Below, in pieces: positions 61,327-64,000 of a DNA stretch of 64,000 nt. Every line of letters starts with the position of its first letter. The stretch's first letter is position 1. The notes under the pieces are model-generated. The model was given only the letters and a program-made list of their open reading frames with translations, did not search any database and was not told the origin of the DNA. Both the position numbers and the translations under genes were made by a program. Source of the stretch: Rotaria socialis (taxonomy: Eukaryota; Rotifera; Eurotatoria; Philodinida; Philodinidae); contig CAJNYU010001726.1 of assembly GCA_905331475.1 (NCBI GenBank), positions 312,637 through 376,636 of the forward strand. The letters run 5' to 3'.

Positions 61327-61838
61327 ATGAATTCATCATATGAACCATTGCCACTTATCATTGATCCATTCATTGTTCATTTTCTGTCTTCTACGATTGA
61401 ACCTCCACCTCCACTACCGTCATCAATTTTCTTCTACGATCCTTTTCTTGTCGTACCACCACCACCTGCTATCAACATTTCTCAAATATCACCAGTAAAT
61501 TTCATACAAAATATTCAGCTCAACAAGTTTTCAAGTTTCTTTCTCATTTTATTTAGAATTCGTCTACAAAATTGGTCACATCGAATCGTCATCGGTTTAC
61601 ACCGCTTCAACTATTTACTCTTCATCGTCTTTTCATACAATTGCCATATCCATCATTGGAAGAACGACGAACTATAGCTGAACATCTTTGTATTGATATT
61701 GAACAAGTTCGTGTTTGGTTTTCCAATCGTCGATCGCGACATCGTGGATCTAACTATCAATCTAATCTCATTCAACCAACCTCTGATGAACATTCAAATA
61801 TGAAGGAATTGTTTGATAAATTAAATGTAGCTATTTAA
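61327..61838 (+). CDS. Pax/paired-class homeodomain protein without paired domain
   Basis: Exons 61327-61494 and 61557-61838 (phase 0) give 149 residues. The first exon is Pro-rich (runs of PPPP). The second encodes a homeodomain at about 63-122 with the canonical F8 (F70), L16 (L78), F20 (F82), W48-F49 (W110-F111), N51 (N113) and R53 (R115). Position 50 is serine (S112), the hallmark of Pax-type paired-class homeodomains. No paired box lies in this window. The protein is a small putative nuclear transcription factor; after the homeodomain only about 27 residues remain. It is quite divergent (TPLQLFTLHRLF helix 1, IDIEQVRVWFSNRR helix 3), so orthology is not assigned. Confidence 0.85.
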
Positions 61839-62230
61839 TATTTTTTTTGCTTCCTTTTTTTCAATAAAAACATGTCGCTTGCAATAATGTGCAAACTTAT
61901 CTCAATGAGTTTCTTTTCTAAATTGTTAAAAAATTTGTGCCAATGTTATTTCTGAAAACAGTAATGAACAGCAAGACCAACCTTTTTCTAAACATGAAAG
62001 ATAATAACTGGAGTACTTTGTTTATAGCATATATTTACTCAACATCAAGATCTCGATCTCAATGGGTACCTACCTGGCAACATAAATGCAAACACTTTTG
62101 TTGTTAGAATCCATAGAACATATGAAGAAGAGAGTAGCATGCAAAAGCTTGTTCTTATCCACACGACGATAAAACAACATCATAAAATTTTATTCGACAT
62201 GATTTACTCTTTTTCTTTTACGCCTAATCG
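61839..62230. other. Intergenic interval between two plus-strand genes
   Basis: Contains an AATAAA polyadenylation-type signal at 61863-61868 shortly after the homeobox stop. Nothing else was recognised. Confidence 0.45.
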
Positions 62231-63747
62231 ATGGTGGACGTTATAAAATTTCAACCATCTGTATCCAATACTGCTTCAACTATTCAAAATCTTCGATATA
62301 AATCGAATTCTCAACAATTCAATTTACCAGGTTTTCTTGCAAAGTGTTATATTTTTGTTGAAAATGAGCCTCTAAAAAATTTGCCGACAAAACATTGGAT
62401 TGATCTTTGTCCTCAAAATCCGTCGCGTCTGCTCGATGTTTCAAATCTACCGTATAGCTTGCATCGAAAAGTTATGTATCAAGAACTATCTCGTACATGT
62501 ACGACAACAAGAATGGCTCGTTTGAATGGACCATTCAAAAGCAAACAACAATGCAATACAAATAAAACTACAACACCAGCAGCAGTAGTTGGCGAAAGCA
62601 ATACTACATCTCAACCGTCATTTTTGAATAGTGACGTACAAAGTTGTGAGATTTTCAATTCACTTTCAAAATATATTACAGTAAAGGCCGAACCACTTCG
62701 TCCGTCCAATAGTGTCGTAAAAAGTCCAACAAATACAATAACTTCATGGCAAAAATATTGGGCGTCAACATATGCACAAAGAAGAAGGTAACTATAAAAA
62801 CCGTTTTCTTTCTTTTTCTACCAGATAATCATTTTTTCAATAGAAAAGAAACGAATGATTCTGATTTTGAATTAAGTCGTTCAAAATTTGAGAAAACAAT
62901 TCCAGGTCAAACACAGTTTGTTGTTGTTCGTGACGGAAAATTTCCTAAGAAAAATGATCGTCTTATCAACGATGAAACAGTATCGATGGAGTTAAGTAGT
63001 TGCAGTTTAACGAAAGTATCTACAACAGCTATGGTTGATAAAAAAACACACTTAACAGAAGAAAATGACATCAATAGACTAACAAATCAAGTTTCTTCGA
63101 TAGAACTTATTGGATCATCAATAGCTCCATCGTCTACTGAAATGAATTCTTCTCGTCGTACACTAAAATCAACAGTCACTGTTCCGCCACCGACAACAGA
63201 TAAAAATGATGATAAGTCTCGTCGAAAAAGTTCATCATTTGCACGATTATCTTCATCATCAACAGCATCAAATCTGAGAGGTGCGAGTCAAGTAATCGGA
63301 GAAATAGCTCATGCTCGAAATACAGTCGTACCAATGGCAAACAACGTTTTGCAAATGTCAGTACTTTCAGAAAAAAACAAGACCAATAAACATTCAACAA
63401 CTAGATCAAGGTCACGATCAAAATCATCGGAAAAAAAGCTACGAAGAATTCCGTCAGCACCGAAACGAAAACGTCAAATGTCAGGAAATAGAATTTCATC
63501 TCATAAAACTAAACAAACACCATTGTCAGCAGTAATGCCAGCAACGCCAAGAGCAAAATATTCACATAATGAATGGGATTCACCTTACACCGGTCTTCGT
63601 TTTGATCCACCAACACCACCATCTTCACCTTCATTATATGTTTTACCTCAAGATTCCGATGAAGAAGATAATCCTACATTATTTGAAAAATCAGAAATTT
63701 TTGAACATAATCCAACTGTTAAAGTATTAAAAAGATGCGCTTTTTAG
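62231..63747 (+). CDS. Low-complexity protein with a PNRC-like motif
   Basis: Exons 62231-62787 and 62844-63747 (phase 2, 56-nt intron) give 486 residues. It is mostly disordered, Ser/Thr/Lys-rich, with basic clusters (TRSRSRSKSSEKKLRR, PKRKRQ) that look like nuclear signals. Near the C-terminus, SPYTGLRFDPPTPPSSPS then YVLP resembles the YAGxKFSEPPSPSxLPxPP motif of proline-rich nuclear receptor coactivators (PNRC1/2), which binds decapping factors. The remaining sequence, including the more ordered start (FNLPGFLAKCYIFVENEP, LPTKHWIDLCP), is not recognised. The PNRC link rests on that one motif. Confidence 0.6.
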
Positions 63748-64000
63748 ATGCATACACTTTCTTTTACATATTTTCAGTGCTGCGTTTTACAATGTATTAC
63801 ATATCTCAAAAACACAATTTCGTTTGTTTTTTTGTTTTATTCAATTTTAGTCGTCATTATCCATTATGACGTTTAATATCATTTGAAGATTATATTCAAG
63901 AAAATCAAAAGATTCTTTTGTAGTCATCTACGAAATAAATAATGCTAAATCAAAAAAAACTATCATTTGATTTGATGTATTCAGATAAAATGATAATTAT
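63748..64000 (+). other. 3' flank of the PNRC-like gene
   Basis: AT-rich sequence with an AAATAAATAATG-type possible polyadenylation signal near 63930. No further coding sequence is seen before the window ends. Confidence 0.4.

Noticed and set aside
1..64000. tRNA, rRNA, CRISPR array or prokaryotic operon
   Set aside because: No cloverleaf with a recognisable T-loop, no rRNA, no regularly spaced repeats; gene structure is eukaryotic. A covariance-model scan was not possible here.

Overview
The window looks like a gene-rich, AT-rich stretch of an invertebrate nuclear genome, most probably a bdelloid rotifer. The evidence is: strictly GT-AG introns mostly 50-75 nt long; animal genes (condensin NCAPD2, XRCC3, iRhom, ODR4, MED9, CDC26, HCCS, CCDC9, a Pax-like homeobox); a fucose isomerase of bacterial type carrying a host-style intron; a zinc-finger architecture of the type I recall from bdelloid proteomes; and short TGTGGG-type repeats matching the recalled Adineta telomere unit. 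The taxon is an inference. All gene models were built by hand from open frames, GT/AG sites and codon phase; wherever exons are listed, every junction keeps frame.

Layout. 0-3 kb: a foldback hAT-like MITE lies inside the first intron of a two-domain Golgi glycosyltransferase. 6-7 kb: secreted four-domain TIL inhibitor (minus). 10.3-11.4 kb: single-pass receptor with one LDLa module. 15.4-19.8 kb: CCDC9-like protein. 20.1-21.6 kb: XRCC3-like recombinase paralog. 23.7-31.1 kb: an unknown protein (minus) diverging from condensin NCAPD2 (16 exons, plus). 31.3-33.0 kb: bacterial-type fucose isomerase (minus). 34.1-39.9 kb: inactive rhomboid (iRhom) with an apparent alternative first exon. 40.5-41.6 kb: secreted N-formylglutamate-amidohydrolase-like protein (minus). 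45.4-45.9 kb: two-domain TIL inhibitor (minus). 46.9-49.2 kb: ODR4 and MED9, tandem on minus. 50.0-50.3 kb: a second hAT-like MITE with target duplication. 51.4-52.8 kb: zinc-finger protein (minus). 53.8-57.7 kb: 749-residue coiled-coil protein (minus), diverging from holocytochrome c synthase (58.0-59.0 kb). 59.2-60.3 kb: an unrecognised small protein and CDC26. 61.3-63.7 kb: Pax-like homeobox and a Ser/Lys-rich protein with a PNRC-like motif.

The genes form no operon or pathway. Several are housekeeping (chromosome condensation, recombination, APC/C, Mediator, cytochrome c maturation). Two secreted TIL inhibitors, an LDLa receptor, iRhom and a Golgi glycosyltransferase act in the secretory pathway. 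The most unusual observations are two apparent ultrashort introns (18/21 and 28 nt), the GT32 plus degenerate GT2 fusion, alternative first exons of iRhom, the bacterial-type fucose isomerase, and two MITEs with 8-bp target duplications. Gene-poor stretches (3.1-6.0, 6.9-10.3, 11.4-15.4, 41.6-45.4 kb) showed no convincing coding content.
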